Source of the DNA: Methylobacterium sp. J-090
GTDB taxonomy: Bacteria; Pseudomonadota; Alphaproteobacteria; Rhizobiales; Beijerinckiaceae
Assembly: GCF_022829345.1 (NCBI RefSeq)
Contig: NZ_JAKSXV010000065.1
Coordinates: 58,459 to 122,458 of the forward strand
Length of the DNA stretch: 64,000 bases
Reading direction: 5' to 3'
Part shown: in pieces, positions 20,730-29,736 of the stretch
Layout of the letters: every line of letters begins with the position of its first letter
How positions within the stretch are numbered: position 1 is the stretch's first letter
Position numbers and translations under genes: made by a program
Notes under the pieces: generated by a model
Database searches by the model: none
What the model saw: the letters and a program-made list of their open reading frames with translations, nothing else
Told to the model about the DNA's origin: nothing

Positions 20730-21599
20730 ATGGATGCCAACCGTCGCATCGAACGCGCCCTCGACGCCGCCGTCGCCCACGCGGAGGCCCCCGGCGCCCC
20801 GCCGCGCCTCGCCGAGGCGATCCGCTACGCGGTGTTTCCCGGTGGCCATCGCATCCGGCCGCGCCTGTGCCTGTCCGTGGCGCAGGCCTGCGGCGACGAC
20901 GACCCGGCGGCGTCCGACGCGGCGGCAGCCGCCATCGAGCTCCTGCACTGCGCCTCCCTCGTCCACGACGACCTGCCGTGCTTCGACGACGCGCCCCTGC
21001 GCCGGGGCCAGCCTTCGGTCCACGCCGCCTTCGGCGAGCCCCTGGCCGTCCTGACCGGGGACGCCCTCATCGTCTCGGCCTTCGAGACCCTGGCGCGGGG
21101 CGCGGCGCGTTCGCCGGGGCGCCTCGCCGCCCTCGTCGGCCTCGTCGCCCGGGCCGTCGGTTCGCCCAACGGCATCGTCGCGGGCCAGGCCTGGGAATCC
21201 GAGCCCACCGTGGCGCTCACCGAATATCAGCAGGCCAAGACCGGCGCCCTGTTCGCCGCCGCCACCGTGACGGGCGCGGCGGCGGCCGGCGCGCCGGCCC
21301 TGCCGTGGCGCCTCCTCGGAGAATGCCTCGGCGAGGCCTATCAGGTGGCCGACGACCTGCGCGACGTCGCCTGCCGCCAGGAGGAGGTCGGCAAGCCGGT
21401 CGGCCGCGACGCCACCCTCGGCCGGCCCAACGCCGCCGCCCTGCTCGGCATGGGCGGGGCCCTCGCCCGCCTCAAACGCCTCGCCCGCGAGGCCGTGGAG
21501 GTGATCCCGGCCTGCCCCGGCGCCGACGCGCTCCGGGCCGAGATCGAGGCGCAGACGCGGCTGTTCCTGCCGGCCCACCTCGTGCGGGAACTGGCCTGA
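20730..21599 (+). CDS. crtE: Geranylgeranyl diphosphate synthase (CrtE)
   Basis: CrtE makes geranylgeranyl diphosphate for carotenoids and for the phytyl tail of bacteriochlorophyll. The protein is 289 aa. The first Asp-rich motif DDLPCFDD is at residues 80-87 and the second DDLRD at 208-212. I chose ATG 20730 because AATCGGGAGAGACG stands upstream and the conserved N-terminus follows; an in-frame ATG at 20682 sits next to the operator and adds 16 basic residues. crtF starts 21 bases after the stop. Confidence 0.94.
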   Translation: MDANRRIERALDAAVAHAEAPGAPPRLAEAIRYAVFPGGHRIRPRLCLSVAQACGDDDPAASDAAAAAIELLHCASLVHDDLPCFDDAPLRRGQPSVHAAFGEPLAVLTGDALIVSAFETLARGAARSPGRLAALVGLVARAVGSPNGIVAGQAWESEPTVALTEYQQAKTGALFAAATVTGAAAAGAPALPWRLLGECLGEAYQVADDLRDVACRQEEVGKPVGRDATLGRPNAAALLGMGGALARLKRLAREAVEVIPACPGADALRAEIEAQTRLFLPAHLVRELA

Positions 21600-21619
21600 C
21601 GGCGGACGGCGCGTCCGCC

Positions 21620-22813
21620 ATGGCCGTTCCTCCCGCGACCGCCCTGATGGCGGGTTCGGACACGCCGCGCGGCGACGGCGCACATCGAAAGGACTCGTGG
21701 CGCGCGCGCTGGCGCGCCTTCCGCACCCGCACCATCGCCAGACCCGGCTTCCAGCGCTGGGCCGCCGGCTTTCCCCTCACGCGACGCATCGCCCGGGCGA
21801 ACACGAAAGCCCTGTTCGATCTCTGCGCCGGCTTCGTCTACTCGCAGACCCTGTTCGCCTGCGTGCGCCTCGACCTGTTCCGCCTCCTCGCCGACGGCCC
21901 CCTGGCGCCCGACGCCCTGGCCGCGCGCGTCGGGCTCGCGCCGGACCGGGCCGAACGCCTCCTCAAGGCCGCGACCGCCCTCGACCTCCTCGCCCGCCTG
22001 CCCGACGGCCGCTTCGCCCTGGCCGACCTCGGCGCGGCGCTCATCGGCAACCCGTCCGTCGCGGCGATGATCGAGCATCACGCGCTTCTCTACGCGGATC
22101 TCGCCGACCCCGTCGCCCTCCTGCGGGGGGAGGCCGGTCCCACCAACCTGTCCGGCTACTGGGCCTACGCGGAGGCCGCGCGCGGCGACCCCGCGAGCGC
22201 GGCGCCGGTGGCGGCCTACGGCGAACTCATGGGCGCGTCCCAGGCCCTGATCGCGGGGGACATCCTCGACGCCTATCCGCTGCGGGACCATCACCGCATC
22301 CTCGATGTCGGCGGCGGGGAGGGCGCTTTCCTGAAAGCGGCCGCCCGCCACGCCCCCGGCCTCGACCTGATGCTGTTCGATCTGCCCGCCGTGGCGGCGC
22401 GGGCGGCCACGCGGTTCGCCGAAGCCGACCTGAGCGCGCGTGCAAGAACCTTCGGCGGCGCGTTCCCGGACGATCCCCTGCCAGGCGGGGCGGATGTCGT
22501 CACCCTCGTGCGCGTGGTCCACGACCACGACGACGCCAAGGTCCGCGCCCTCCTGCGCGCGGCCCACGCCGCCTTGCCCGCGGGCGGGACCCTCCTCATC
22601 GCCGAACCCATGGCCGGCACGCCCGGGGCCGAGGCGATGGCCGACGCCTATTTCGGCTTCTACCTCCTCGCCATGGGCACCGGCCGCTGCCGCACCGCCG
22701 CCGAGCTGACGGACCTGCTCACCGAGGCCGGCTTTGGCGCCATCCGCGAGATCCCGACCCGCCGCCCGCTCCTGACCCGCCTCCTCGTGTCCACTCGATT
22801 AGACAACCGCTGA
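21620..22813 (+). CDS. crtF: Demethylspheroidene / hydroxycarotenoid O-methyltransferase (CrtF)
   Basis: CrtF methylates the C-1 hydroxyl of acyclic hydroxycarotenoids with S-adenosylmethionine, yielding the methoxy groups of spheroidene or spirilloxanthin. The protein is 397 aa. The N-terminal dimerisation domain contains FVYSQTLFACVRLDLFRLLADGP (read with breaks) and the SAM motif ILDVGGGEG is at residues 227-235, both typical of the O-methyltransferase family with a winged-helix N-terminus. The start ATG has only a weak ribosome site (GGACGG). A TGT-N12-ACA site overlaps the last codons. Confidence 0.93.
   Translation: MAVPPATALMAGSDTPRGDGAHRKDSWRARWRAFRTRTIARPGFQRWAAGFPLTRRIARANTKALFDLCAGFVYSQTLFACVRLDLFRLLADGPLAPDALAARVGLAPDRAERLLKAATALDLLARLPDGRFALADLGAALIGNPSVAAMIEHHALLYADLADPVALLRGEAGPTNLSGYWAYAEAARGDPASAAPVAAYGELMGASQALIAGDILDAYPLRDHHRILDVGGGEGAFLKAAARHAPGLDLMLFDLPAVAARAATRFAEADLSARARTFGGAFPDDPLPGGADVVTLVRVVHDHDDAKVRALLRAAHAALPAGGTLLIAEPMAGTPGAEAMADAYFGFYLLAMGTGRCRTAAELTDLLTEAGFGAIREIPTRRPLLTRLLVSTRLDNR
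22788..22805. promoter_or_regulatory. Upstream PpsR/CrtJ-type operator of bchC (inside crtF end)
   Basis: TGTCCACTCGATTAGACA fits TGT-N12-ACA. It lies within the last codons of crtF, 34 bases upstream of the second bchC site. Paired sites are known from the Rhodobacter bchC promoter, where CrtJ binds cooperatively. Being in coding sequence, its match could be by chance; the pairing makes it more credible. Confidence 0.6.
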
Positions 22814-22825
22814 TGTAAGTAATGC

Positions 22826-22853
22826 TTGACGAATAAAAGTGTCTATCTAGGAT
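22826..22853 (+). promoter_or_regulatory. Predicted sigma-70 promoter of bchC-XYZ-puf
   Basis: TTGACG (22826-22831) and TAGGAT (22848-22853) are separated by 16 bases. The -10 box lies inside the downstream TGT-N12-ACA operator, so repressor binding would block polymerase. The bchCXYZ genes follow with short or overlapping junctions, so transcripts may run into puf. Confidence 0.55.
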
Positions 22854-22857
22854 GACA
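22840..22857. promoter_or_regulatory. Downstream PpsR/CrtJ-type operator of bchC
   Basis: TGTCTATCTAGGATGACA fits TGT-N12-ACA and overlaps the predicted -10 box of the bchC promoter. It lies 47 bases upstream of the bchC ATG. This is an AT-rich island in otherwise very GC-rich DNA, which supports a regulatory role. Confidence 0.78.
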
Positions 22858-22904
22858 TATGCGGACCGCGCTTCGACGGTCCCGGGACGGGGAGGGCCAG
22901 AACC

Positions 22905-23837
22905 ATGCAAGCGCGTGCCATCGTCCTCCACGAGCCGGAACGGATCGCCCTCGACACCCTCGCCCTCGACGCCCCCGGTCCGGCCGATGCCGTGGTCGCC
23001 GTGCGATGGAGCGGCATCAGCACCGGCACCGAGCGGCTGCTCTGGTCCGGCCGGATGCCCGCCTTCCCCGGCATGGGCTATCCCCTCGTGCCCGGTTACG
23101 AATCCGTCGGCACGGTCATCGAGGCCGGCGCGGAATCCGGCGTCGCGGTCGGTCAGACCGTGTTCGTGCCCGGTGCGCGCTGCTTCGGGCCCGTGCGCGG
23201 CCTGTTCGGGGGTGCGGCCTCGCATCTCGTCAGCGCCGGCGCCCGCCTCGTGCCCCTCGACCCGTCCTTGAGCGAGCGCGGCATCCTCTTCGCCCTGGCG
23301 GCGACGGCGCAGCACGCCCTCGGCGCCGCCTCGTCCGGCCCCTCCCTCATCGTCGGGCACGGCGTCCTCGGGCGCCTGCTGGCCCGCCTCACCGTGGCGG
23401 CGGGCGGCACGCCGGTGGTGTGGGAGACCAATCCCATCCGGGCCGAGGGGGGCGACGGGTACGCCGTGCTCCACCCCGACACCGACACCCGCCGCGACTA
23501 CGCCACGGTCACGGATGCCAGCGGCGATGCCGGCCTCCTCGACACCCTGATCGGGCGCTTAGGGGCCGGCGGCGAGATCGTGCTCGCCGGGTTCTACGAG
23601 GCGCCGCTCGCCTTCACCTTCCCGCCCGCCTTCCTGCGCGAGGCCCGCATCCGGGTCGCGGCGCAGTGGAAGCCCGAGGACCTCGCCACCGTCGCGGCGC
23701 ACGTCGCATCGGGGCGTCTGTCGCTCGACGGTCTCGTCACCCATCGCCAGCCGGCCGCCAACGCGGCGCAAGCCTACCGCACGGCCTTCGGCGAGCCCGC
23801 CTGCCTGAAGATGATCCTGGATTGGAGTGCCGCATGA
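22905..23837 (+). CDS. bchC: Bacteriochlorophyllide a dehydrogenase (BchC)
   Basis: BchC oxidises the 3-hydroxyethyl group of bacteriochlorophyllide to the 3-acetyl group. The protein is 310 aa and a zinc-free-looking member of the medium-chain dehydrogenase family. The signature SGISTGTERLLWSGRMPAFPGMGYPLVPGYE is present near residue 36 (quoted in part: GISTGTERLLWSG). The ATG is preceded by GGGGAGGGCC. It is the first gene of a bchCXYZ operon and its stop overlaps bchX. Confidence 0.95.
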   Translation: MQARAIVLHEPERIALDTLALDAPGPADAVVAVRWSGISTGTERLLWSGRMPAFPGMGYPLVPGYESVGTVIEAGAESGVAVGQTVFVPGARCFGPVRGLFGGAASHLVSAGARLVPLDPSLSERGILFALAATAQHALGAASSGPSLIVGHGVLGRLLARLTVAAGGTPVVWETNPIRAEGGDGYAVLHPDTDTRRDYATVTDASGDAGLLDTLIGRLGAGGEIVLAGFYEAPLAFTFPPAFLREARIRVAAQWKPEDLATVAAHVASGRLSLDGLVTHRQPAANAAQAYRTAFGEPACLKMILDWSAA

Positions 23838-24835
23838 ACATGCAGCTGAACGGCGCCGCCCTGAAGGCATCCGAGGCGCTCCGCGCCGAGGCCGGCATCG
23901 AGCCGGACCCCGTGCCGGTCAAGGCCACCAAGGAGACGCAGATCATCGCGATCTACGGCAAGGGCGGCATCGGCAAGTCGTTCACGCTCGCCAACCTCAG
24001 CTACATGATGGCCCAGCAGGGCAAGAAGGTCCTGCTCATCGGCTGCGACCCGAAGAGCGACACCACCTCGCTCCTGTTCGGCGGCCGTGCCTGCCCGACC
24101 ATCATCGAGACCTCGACGAAGAAGAAGCTCGCGGGCGAACAGGTCGCCATCGGCGACGTCTGCTTCAAGCGCGACGGCGTCTACGCCATGGAGCTCGGCG
24201 GCCCCGAGGTCGGGCGCGGCTGCGGCGGACGCGGCATCATCCACGGCTTCGAATTGCTGGAGAAGCTCGGCTTCCACGAATGGGGCTTCGACTACGTGCT
24301 GCTCGACTTCCTCGGCGACGTGGTCTGCGGCGGCTTCGGCCTGCCCATCGCCCGCGACATGTGCCAGAAGGTCATCGTCGTCGGCTCCAACGACCTCCAG
24401 TCGCTCTACGTCGCCAACAACGTCTGCTCGGCGGTGGAATACTTCCGCAAGCTCGGCGGCAACGTCGGCGTCGGCGGCCTCGTCATCAACAAGGACGACG
24501 GCACCGGCGAGGCCCAGGCTTTCGCCGCCGCCGTCGGCATCCCGGTCCTGGCCTCGATCCCGGCCGACGACGACATCCGCAAGAAGAGCGCGAACTACGA
24601 GATCATCGGCCGGCCCGAGAGCCCGTGGGGCTCGCTGTTCGCCGACCTCGCGCAGAACGTCCACGACGCCGCCCCGAACCACCCGACGCCGCTCTCCCAG
24701 GACGGGCTGCTCGGCCTGTTCAAGGGCGAGGCCGTGGGCCGCGGCGTCACCCTGGTGCCGGCCACCTTCGAGGACATGTGCGGCACGGCCCACGTCGTGA
24801 AGCCGTCCCTCGAAGTCGTCTACGACGAGGTCTGA
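23834..24835 (+). CDS. bchX: Chlorophyllide a reductase iron protein (BchX)
   Basis: BchX is the NifH-like ATPase of chlorophyllide a oxidoreductase, which reduces ring B to the bacteriochlorin. The protein is 333 aa. The P-loop is [10 protein letters not shown] at residues 41-50, with Phe in place of the Thr or Ser of NifH and BchL, a known BchX mark. The bridging cluster cysteines are C130 (GRGCGG) and C165 (GDVVCGG). The ATG overlaps the bchC stop by 4 bases. Confidence 0.96.
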   Translation: MNMQLNGAALKASEALRAEAGIEPDPVPVKATKETQIIAIYGKGGIGKSFTLANLSYMMAQQGKKVLLIGCDPKSDTTSLLFGGRACPTIIETSTKKKLAGEQVAIGDVCFKRDGVYAMELGGPEVGRGCGGRGIIHGFELLEKLGFHEWGFDYVLLDFLGDVVCGGFGLPIARDMCQKVIVVGSNDLQSLYVANNVCSAVEYFRKLGGNVGVGGLVINKDDGTGEAQAFAAAVGIPVLASIPADDDIRKKSANYEIIGRPESPWGSLFADLAQNVHDAAPNHPTPLSQDGLLGLFKGEAVGRGVTLVPATFEDMCGTAHVVKPSLEVVYDEV

Positions 24836-24840
24836 CGCGC

Positions 24841-26418
24841 ATGGCCGTCACCCTCGACATCGCCGATCTGCGCGCCCGTAAGGAGCGCCCCGCCTCGACC
24901 CTGGCGGCCCCGGCCGTCCCGGCCGAGGTGGTGAACCTCGCTGCCGCGACGAGCGACGGCCTCGGCTGCCATTCCGGCAAGGCGACGATGCGGGCGGCGG
25001 CCGAGGCCGCCGGGATGTCGGAGACGCTGGAGCAGCTTCGAAAGGACTACCCGGCGGGCCCGCACGACCAGCCCCAGAGCATGTGCCCGGCCTTCGGCTC
25101 CCTCCGCGTCGGCCTGCGCATGCGGCGCACGGCGACGATCCTCTCGGGCTCGGCCTGCTGCGTCTACGGCCTGACCTTCACCTCGCATTTCTACGGGGCG
25201 AAGCGGAGCGTCGGCTACGTGCCGTTCAATTCCGAGACGCTCGTGACCGGAAAGCTGTTCGAGGACATCCGCGAGGCGGTGTTCGACGTGGCGAAACCCG
25301 CCGATCACGACGCCGTCGTGGTGATCAACCTGTGCGTGCCGACCGCCTCGGGCGTGCCCCTGCGGCTCCTGCCCAAGCAGATCGACGGGGTCCGCATCAT
25401 CGGTATCGACGTGCCGGGCTTCGGGGTGCCGACCCACGCCGAGGCGAAGGACGTGCTCGCCGGCGCCATGCTGAAGTTCGCCCGCACGGAGGCCGAGCAG
25501 GGTCCCGTCCAGGCGCCCCGCACGGGGCGGGCCGAGCGCCCCACCGTGGCCCTGCTCGGCGAGATGTTCCCCGCCGACCCGGTGGTGATCGGCGGCCTTC
25601 TCGAGCCCCTGGGCCTCGCCGCCGGTCCCGTCGTCCCCACCCGCGAATGGCGCGAGCTCTACGCGGCCCTCGATTGCGCGGCGGTGGCGGCGATCCACCC
25701 GTTCTACACCGCCTCCATCCGCGAGTTCCAGGCGGCGGGCCGCCCCGTCGTCGGCTCCGCCCCCGTGGGCCACGACGGCACCGCCGACTGGCTCGACCGG
25801 ATCGGCGAGGCCTGTGCCGTCCCCCGCGCCACGGTGGAAGCGGCCAAGAACCGGATGCTGCCGATGATCCGTGGCGCACTCGCCGCGACCCCGATCCGGG
25901 GGCGCATCACCCTCTCGGGCTACGAGGGTTCGGAACTCCTCGTCGGGCGCCTCCTCGTCGAGAGCGGCGCCGATCTGCGCTACGTCGGCACCGCCTGCCC
26001 GCGCACACCCTATGCCGAGGCCGATCGGGACTGGCTCGAAGCGCGCGGCGTCGCCGTACGGTTCCGCGCCTCCCTGGAGGACGATCTCGCCGCCCTGATG
26101 GAATTCCGGCCGGATCTCGCCATCGGCACCACCCCGGTGGTGCAGAAGGCGAAAGCCCTGGCGATCCCGGCCCTGTACTTCACCAACCTCATCTCGGCCC
26201 GCCCGCTCATGGGCGTCGCGGGCGCCGGGTCGCTCGCCAAGGTCATCAACGCGGCCATCGGCAACCGGCACCGCTTCGACGCCATGCGGGATTTCTTCGC
26301 CGGTGTCGGCGAGGGCCACAGTGCCGGCATCTGGGAGGACGTCCCGCAGCTGCGCAAGGCCGTCACCGTCGCGCCCCGGGGCAAGCCCGCCCACGATCCG
26401 ATCGGGGAGATGGCCTGA
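24841..26418 (+). CDS. bchY: Chlorophyllide a reductase subunit Y
   Basis: BchY is the NifD-like half of the BchYZ catalytic component. The protein is 525 aa. Likely cluster ligands are in GLGCHSGK (near residue 42), [10 protein letters not shown] (near 82) and [16 protein letters not shown] (near 104), which is the BchY pattern. A further region reads [16 protein letters not shown]. It begins 5 bases after bchX and its stop is shared with the bchZ start (TGATG). Confidence 0.96.
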   Translation: MAVTLDIADLRARKERPASTLAAPAVPAEVVNLAAATSDGLGCHSGKATMRAAAEAAGMSETLEQLRKDYPAGPHDQPQSMCPAFGSLRVGLRMRRTATILSGSACCVYGLTFTSHFYGAKRSVGYVPFNSETLVTGKLFEDIREAVFDVAKPADHDAVVVINLCVPTASGVPLRLLPKQIDGVRIIGIDVPGFGVPTHAEAKDVLAGAMLKFARTEAEQGPVQAPRTGRAERPTVALLGEMFPADPVVIGGLLEPLGLAAGPVVPTREWRELYAALDCAAVAAIHPFYTASIREFQAAGRPVVGSAPVGHDGTADWLDRIGEACAVPRATVEAAKNRMLPMIRGALAATPIRGRITLSGYEGSELLVGRLLVESGADLRYVGTACPRTPYAEADRDWLEARGVAVRFRASLEDDLAALMEFRPDLAIGTTPVVQKAKALAIPALYFTNLISARPLMGVAGAGSLAKVINAAIGNRHRFDAMRDFFAGVGEGHSAGIWEDVPQLRKAVTVAPRGKPAHDPIGEMA

Positions 26419-27884
26419 TGCTCGTCCTCGATCACGACCGGGCCGGCGGCTACTGGGGCGCCGTCTACGTCTTCACCGCCATCAAGGGGCTGCAGGTCGT
26501 CATCGACGGGCCCGTCGGCTGCGAGAACCTGCCCGTCACCTCGGTGCTGCACTACACCGACGCCCTGCCGCCGCACGAGCTGCCCATCGTGGTCACGGGA
26601 CTGGCGGAGGAGGAGCTCGGCCGCCACGGCACCGAAGCCGCGATGAAGCGGGCGCACGCCACCCTCGATCCGGGCCAGCCCAGCGTCGTCGTCACCGGCT
26701 CCATCGCCGAGATGATCGGCGGCGGCGTCACCCCGGAGGGCACCAACCTCCAGCGCTTCCTGCCGCGCACCATCGACGAGGACCAGTGGCAGGCCGCCGA
26801 CCGGGCCATGGCCTGGCTCTGGCAGGAATACGGCGCGCGGAAATTCGCCAAGAAGGGCATCCCGGCGAGACCCGAGCGCAAGGCCGGCGAGCGCCCCCGC
26901 GTCAACCTCATCGGCCCGGCCTACGGCACCTTCAACATGCCGTCCGACCTCGCCGAGATCCGCCGGCTCGTCGAGGGCATCGGCGCCGAGGTGAACCTCG
27001 CCTTTCCGCTCGGCTCGCATCTGGCCGACGTTCCCAAACTCGTGAACGCGGACGCCAACATCTGCCTCTACCGCGAGTTCGGCCGCCTGCTCTGCGAGGC
27101 CCTGGAGCGGCCCTACCTCCAGGCGCCCATCGGCATCCACTCGACCACCAAGTTCCTGCGCTCGCTCGGCGAACTCCTCGGCCTCGACCCCGAGCCGTTC
27201 ATCGAGCGCGAGAAGCACACGACGATCAAGCCGGTCTGGGACCTGTGGCGCTCGGTGACCCAGGACTTCTTCGGCACGGCGAGCTTCGGCATCGTGGCGA
27301 GCGACACCTACGCGCGGGGCGTGCGCCACTTCCTCGAGGACGAGATGGGCCTGCCCTGCCATTTCGCGGTGTCCCGCAGGGCCGGCGCCAAGACCGACAA
27401 CGCCGCCATCCGCGACCTCATCGCGAAAAATCCGCCCCTGGTGCTGTTCGGGTCGTTCAACGAGCGGATGTACGCGGCCGAGGCCGGTGCGCGGGCGATC
27501 TTCGTCCCGGCCTCGTTCCCCGGCGCCATCATCCGGCGCCACACCGGCACGCCGTTCATGGGGTTCTCGGGCGCGACCTACCTCGTCCAGGAGGTCTGCA
27601 ACGCCCTGTTCGACATGCTCTTCCACATCCTGCCGCTGGCCCGCGACATGGATGCGGTCGAGGCGACGCCGGGGCGGCTCCACCGCGAGCTGCCGTGGGA
27701 CGAGGCGGCGCGGGCCGATCTCGAGGCCCTGGTGGAGTCCCATCCGGTGCTGGTGCGGATCTCGGCGGCCAAGCGCCTGCGGGATGCCGCCGAGCGGGCC
27801 GCGCGCCGCGAGGACGCGCCCCGCGTCACCCCCGATCACGTCGCGCGCGCCCGCGCCGATACCGCCCTCGGGGCCGCCGCATGA
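26418..27884 (+). CDS. bchZ: Chlorophyllide a reductase subunit Z
   Basis: BchZ is the NifK-like partner of BchY. The protein is 488 aa and begins with the BchZ signature [20 protein letters not shown], then [30 protein letters not shown] (in part), carrying the conserved Cys of the bridging cluster. [11 protein letters not shown] and [11 protein letters not shown] follow. The ATG shares a base with the bchY stop. A pufQ-like gene and the puf operon follow. Confidence 0.96.
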   Translation: MLVLDHDRAGGYWGAVYVFTAIKGLQVVIDGPVGCENLPVTSVLHYTDALPPHELPIVVTGLAEEELGRHGTEAAMKRAHATLDPGQPSVVVTGSIAEMIGGGVTPEGTNLQRFLPRTIDEDQWQAADRAMAWLWQEYGARKFAKKGIPARPERKAGERPRVNLIGPAYGTFNMPSDLAEIRRLVEGIGAEVNLAFPLGSHLADVPKLVNADANICLYREFGRLLCEALERPYLQAPIGIHSTTKFLRSLGELLGLDPEPFIEREKHTTIKPVWDLWRSVTQDFFGTASFGIVASDTYARGVRHFLEDEMGLPCHFAVSRRAGAKTDNAAIRDLIAKNPPLVLFGSFNERMYAAEAGARAIFVPASFPGAIIRRHTGTPFMGFSGATYLVQEVCNALFDMLFHILPLARDMDAVEATPGRLHRELPWDEAARADLEALVESHPVLVRISAAKRLRDAAERAARREDAPRVTPDHVARARADTALGAAA

Positions 27885-27989
27885 ATGCGCGCGCGCCTTC
27901 CCTTTCCGGCTGGAACGGCGCGGCGCCGTCCAACCGGCCCCTGCCCGACGCCCAGCGCCGCAACGATCCGCCCACAGGAGACGTGCCCC

Positions 27990-28205
27990 ATGCAACGCTC
28001 GCTGAACCCGGTCTCCCGCCTGCATCAGGACGCGGTCCAGTTCCGCCTCATCCTGGCCGCGACCTATCCGTTCTTCCTCGCCGCCGCCTGCGCCCAGCGG
28101 GTGATGCCGGCCCATCCGGTCGGAATCGCGCCGCAGCGGCGCTCGGTCTTCGCCGAGGCGCGCAGCATGGCCGTCTCGGCCCTCCCTTTCGTCTTCATGG
28201 GATGA
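27990..28205 (+). CDS. pufQ: PufQ-like small membrane protein
   Basis: The gene between bchZ and pufB encodes 71 aa with a central hydrophobic helix at about residues 18-36 (FRLILAATYPFFLAAACAQ). PufQ of purple bacteria sits at this position, has one membrane helix of similar shape (FxLIxxxxxPF), and helps bacteriochlorophyll formation. I rely on position and helix pattern; overall similarity by eye is weak. ATG 27990 follows ACAGGAGACGTGC, a good ribosome site; an upstream in-frame ATG at 27885 would add 35 low-complexity residues. Confidence 0.65.
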   Translation: MQRSLNPVSRLHQDAVQFRLILAATYPFFLAAACAQRVMPAHPVGIAPQRRSVFAEARSMAVSALPFVFMG

Positions 28206-28365
28206 TTCGCGTCTCCATGGGGTGATCCGCCTTCGGGTGAGGCCCGTCGGTCCGCCCGCCACCGACCTCCCATCCGTCGCACGGAGGGAAGGACCGCCGG
28301 AGCCGCCAAGGCCCCGGTGACAGCCGCCGCGCCCCCGCGCGGCCAGACCCACGGAGGTTGAACCG
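28206..28365. other. pufQ-pufB intergenic leader
   Basis: This 160-base gap holds an imperfect direct repeat (CATGGGATGATTCGCGTCTC near 28196 and CATGGGGTGATCCGCC near 28216) and several GC-rich inverted repeats. No TGT-N12-ACA site and no convincing promoter was found. The pufB ribosome site CCACGGAGGTTG ends the region. It may hold the processing or RegA-type activation region known in other puf operons, which cannot be judged by eye. Confidence 0.4.
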
Positions 28366-28587
28366 ATGGCCAACGGCATAGTCGAGAAACCCAGCAGCCT
28401 GTCCGGGCTGACGGAACCCGAAGCCAAGGAGTTCCACGCGATCTTCCTGACGAGCTTCATCATCTTCACGGCCATCGCCGTGGTCGCCCACATCCTCGTG
28501 TGGATGTGGCGCCCGTGGCTGCCGGGACCCAAGGGCTACGCCGCCCTGGAGACGGCGGCCCAGACCGTCGCCTCGCTGATTTCCTGA
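28366..28587 (+). CDS. pufB: LH1 antenna beta polypeptide
   Basis: This is the beta polypeptide of the core antenna ring. The protein is 73 aa, with the conserved [13 protein letters not shown] entry, a single helix, and H42 in VVAHILVW as the bacteriochlorophyll ligand. The C-terminus (about residues 53-73) is longer than in many beta chains. It pairs with pufA 12 bases downstream. Confidence 0.97.
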   Translation: MANGIVEKPSSLSGLTEPEAKEFHAIFLTSFIIFTAIAVVAHILVWMWRPWLPGPKGYAALETAAQTVASLIS

Positions 28588-28599
28588 GGAGGACGCACC

Positions 28600-28788
28600 A
28601 TGCACAAGGTCTGGCTCCTGTTCGATCCGCGCCGCACCCTGGTGGCGCTGTTCACCTTCCTGTTCATCCTGGCCCTGCTGATCCACTTCATCCTGCTCAG
28701 CACCGACCGGTTCAACTGGCTGGAAGGCCCCAAAGCCCCGCGCGCGGCCAACGCCCAGAGCCTCGTCCTGCCGACGATGCCCGCCTGA
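28600..28788 (+). CDS. pufA: LH1 antenna alpha polypeptide
   Basis: This is the alpha polypeptide of LH1. The protein is 62 aa, beginning [14 protein letters not shown], the classic alpha N-terminus. H29 in [10 protein letters not shown] is the bacteriochlorophyll ligand, and FNWLEG follows the helix. A ribosome site (GAGGAGGACGC) lies upstream. A strong hairpin follows the stop. Confidence 0.97.
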   Translation: MHKVWLLFDPRRTLVALFTFLFILALLIHFILLSTDRFNWLEGPKAPRAANAQSLVLPTMPA

Positions 28789-28810
28789 CGGGCGCGCCCG
28801 AGCAAGGTCA

Positions 28811-28846
28811 GCGGGCGGGCGGCCGAGTTCCTCGGCCCCCGCCCGC
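28811..28846 (+). promoter_or_regulatory. pufA-pufL intercistronic hairpin
   Basis: Arms 28811-28827 and 28831-28846 form a GC stem of about 16 pairs with one bulged C and a short loop (GGCCGAG TTC CTCGGCC core). It is not followed by a T-run. Hairpins at this place in Rhodobacter puf mRNA protect the pufBA segment from 3' decay, so that antenna is made in excess over reaction centre; a like role is inferred here. Confidence 0.75.
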
Positions 28847-28896
28847 GCCACTCCCAAAAAACCCGAGAAGAACCGTGGCGCCGGGAGGGTTTCGCG

Positions 28897-29721
28897 ATGG
28901 CGATGCTGAGTTTTGAACGAAAATACCGCGTCCGCGGCGGCACGCTGGTCGGCGGAGACCTGTTCGATTTCTGGGTGGGACCGTTCTACGTCGGCTTCTT
29001 CGGCGTCACCACGCTGTTCTTCTCCGTGCTCGGCACGGCGCTGATCATCTACGGCGCGGCGCTCGGGCCGACCTGGAACATCTGGCAGATCAACATCGCG
29101 CCGCCCGACCTGAAATACGGCTTGGCGCTCGCCCCCCTCAAGGAGGGCGGTCTCTGGCAGATCATCACCTTCTGCGCCGTCGGGGCGTTCTCGTCCTGGG
29201 CGCTGCGCGAGGTCGAGATCTGCCGCAAGCTCGGCATCGGCTACCACGTGCCCTTCGCCTTCTCGGTGGCGATCCTCGCCTACGTCTCCCTGGTGGTTGT
29301 CCGTCCGCTCCTCATGGGCGCCTGGGGTCACGGCTTCCCCTACGGCATCCTCTCCCACCTCGATTGGGTCTCGAACACCGGGTACCAGTACCTGCACTTC
29401 CACTACAATCCGGCGCACATGCTCGCCGTGTCGTTCTTCTTCACGACGACGCTGGCGCTCTCGCTCCACGGTTCGCTGATCCTGTCCTCGACCAATCCGG
29501 GCAAGGGCGAGGTGGTGAAGACGCCCGAGCACGAGGACACCTTCTTCCGCGACACCATCGGCTACTCCATCGGCACGCTCGGCATCCACCGGCTGGGCCT
29601 GTTCCTCGCCCTGTCGGCGGGCTTCTGGAGCGCCGTCTGCATCGTCATCAGCGGCCCGTTCTGGACCCGTGGCTGGCCGGAATGGTGGGGCTGGTGGCTC
29701 AATCTCCCGGTCTGGCGCTGA
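28897..29721 (+). CDS. pufL: Photosynthetic reaction centre L subunit
   Basis: PufL is one of the two core subunits carrying the special pair, accessory pigments and QB. The protein is 274 aa with five membrane helices. Signatures are [21 protein letters not shown] at the start (in part), [12 protein letters not shown] with the special-pair His region YLHFHYNP, and SLHGSLIL plus [10 protein letters not shown] holding the iron and quinone His ligands. A ribosome site (GGGAGGG) is upstream; pufM starts 15 bases downstream. Confidence 0.98.
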   Translation: MAMLSFERKYRVRGGTLVGGDLFDFWVGPFYVGFFGVTTLFFSVLGTALIIYGAALGPTWNIWQINIAPPDLKYGLALAPLKEGGLWQIITFCAVGAFSSWALREVEICRKLGIGYHVPFAFSVAILAYVSLVVVRPLLMGAWGHGFPYGILSHLDWVSNTGYQYLHFHYNPAHMLAVSFFFTTTLALSLHGSLILSSTNPGKGEVVKTPEHEDTFFRDTIGYSIGTLGIHRLGLFLALSAGFWSAVCIVISGPFWTRGWPEWWGWWLNLPVWR

Positions 29722-29736
29722 GAGGGGGAACCGCAC

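Noticed and set aside
24841..27884. Possible nitrogenase genes (NifDK-like)
   Set aside because: BchY and BchZ signatures, and the position next to bchX, show chlorophyllide a reductase rather than nitrogenase.
27881..28200. Alternative frame starting at the bchZ stop (ATG 27881)
   Set aside because: Its product is Pro/Arg-rich shadow sequence; the frame with the membrane helix and ribosome site at 27990 is preferred.
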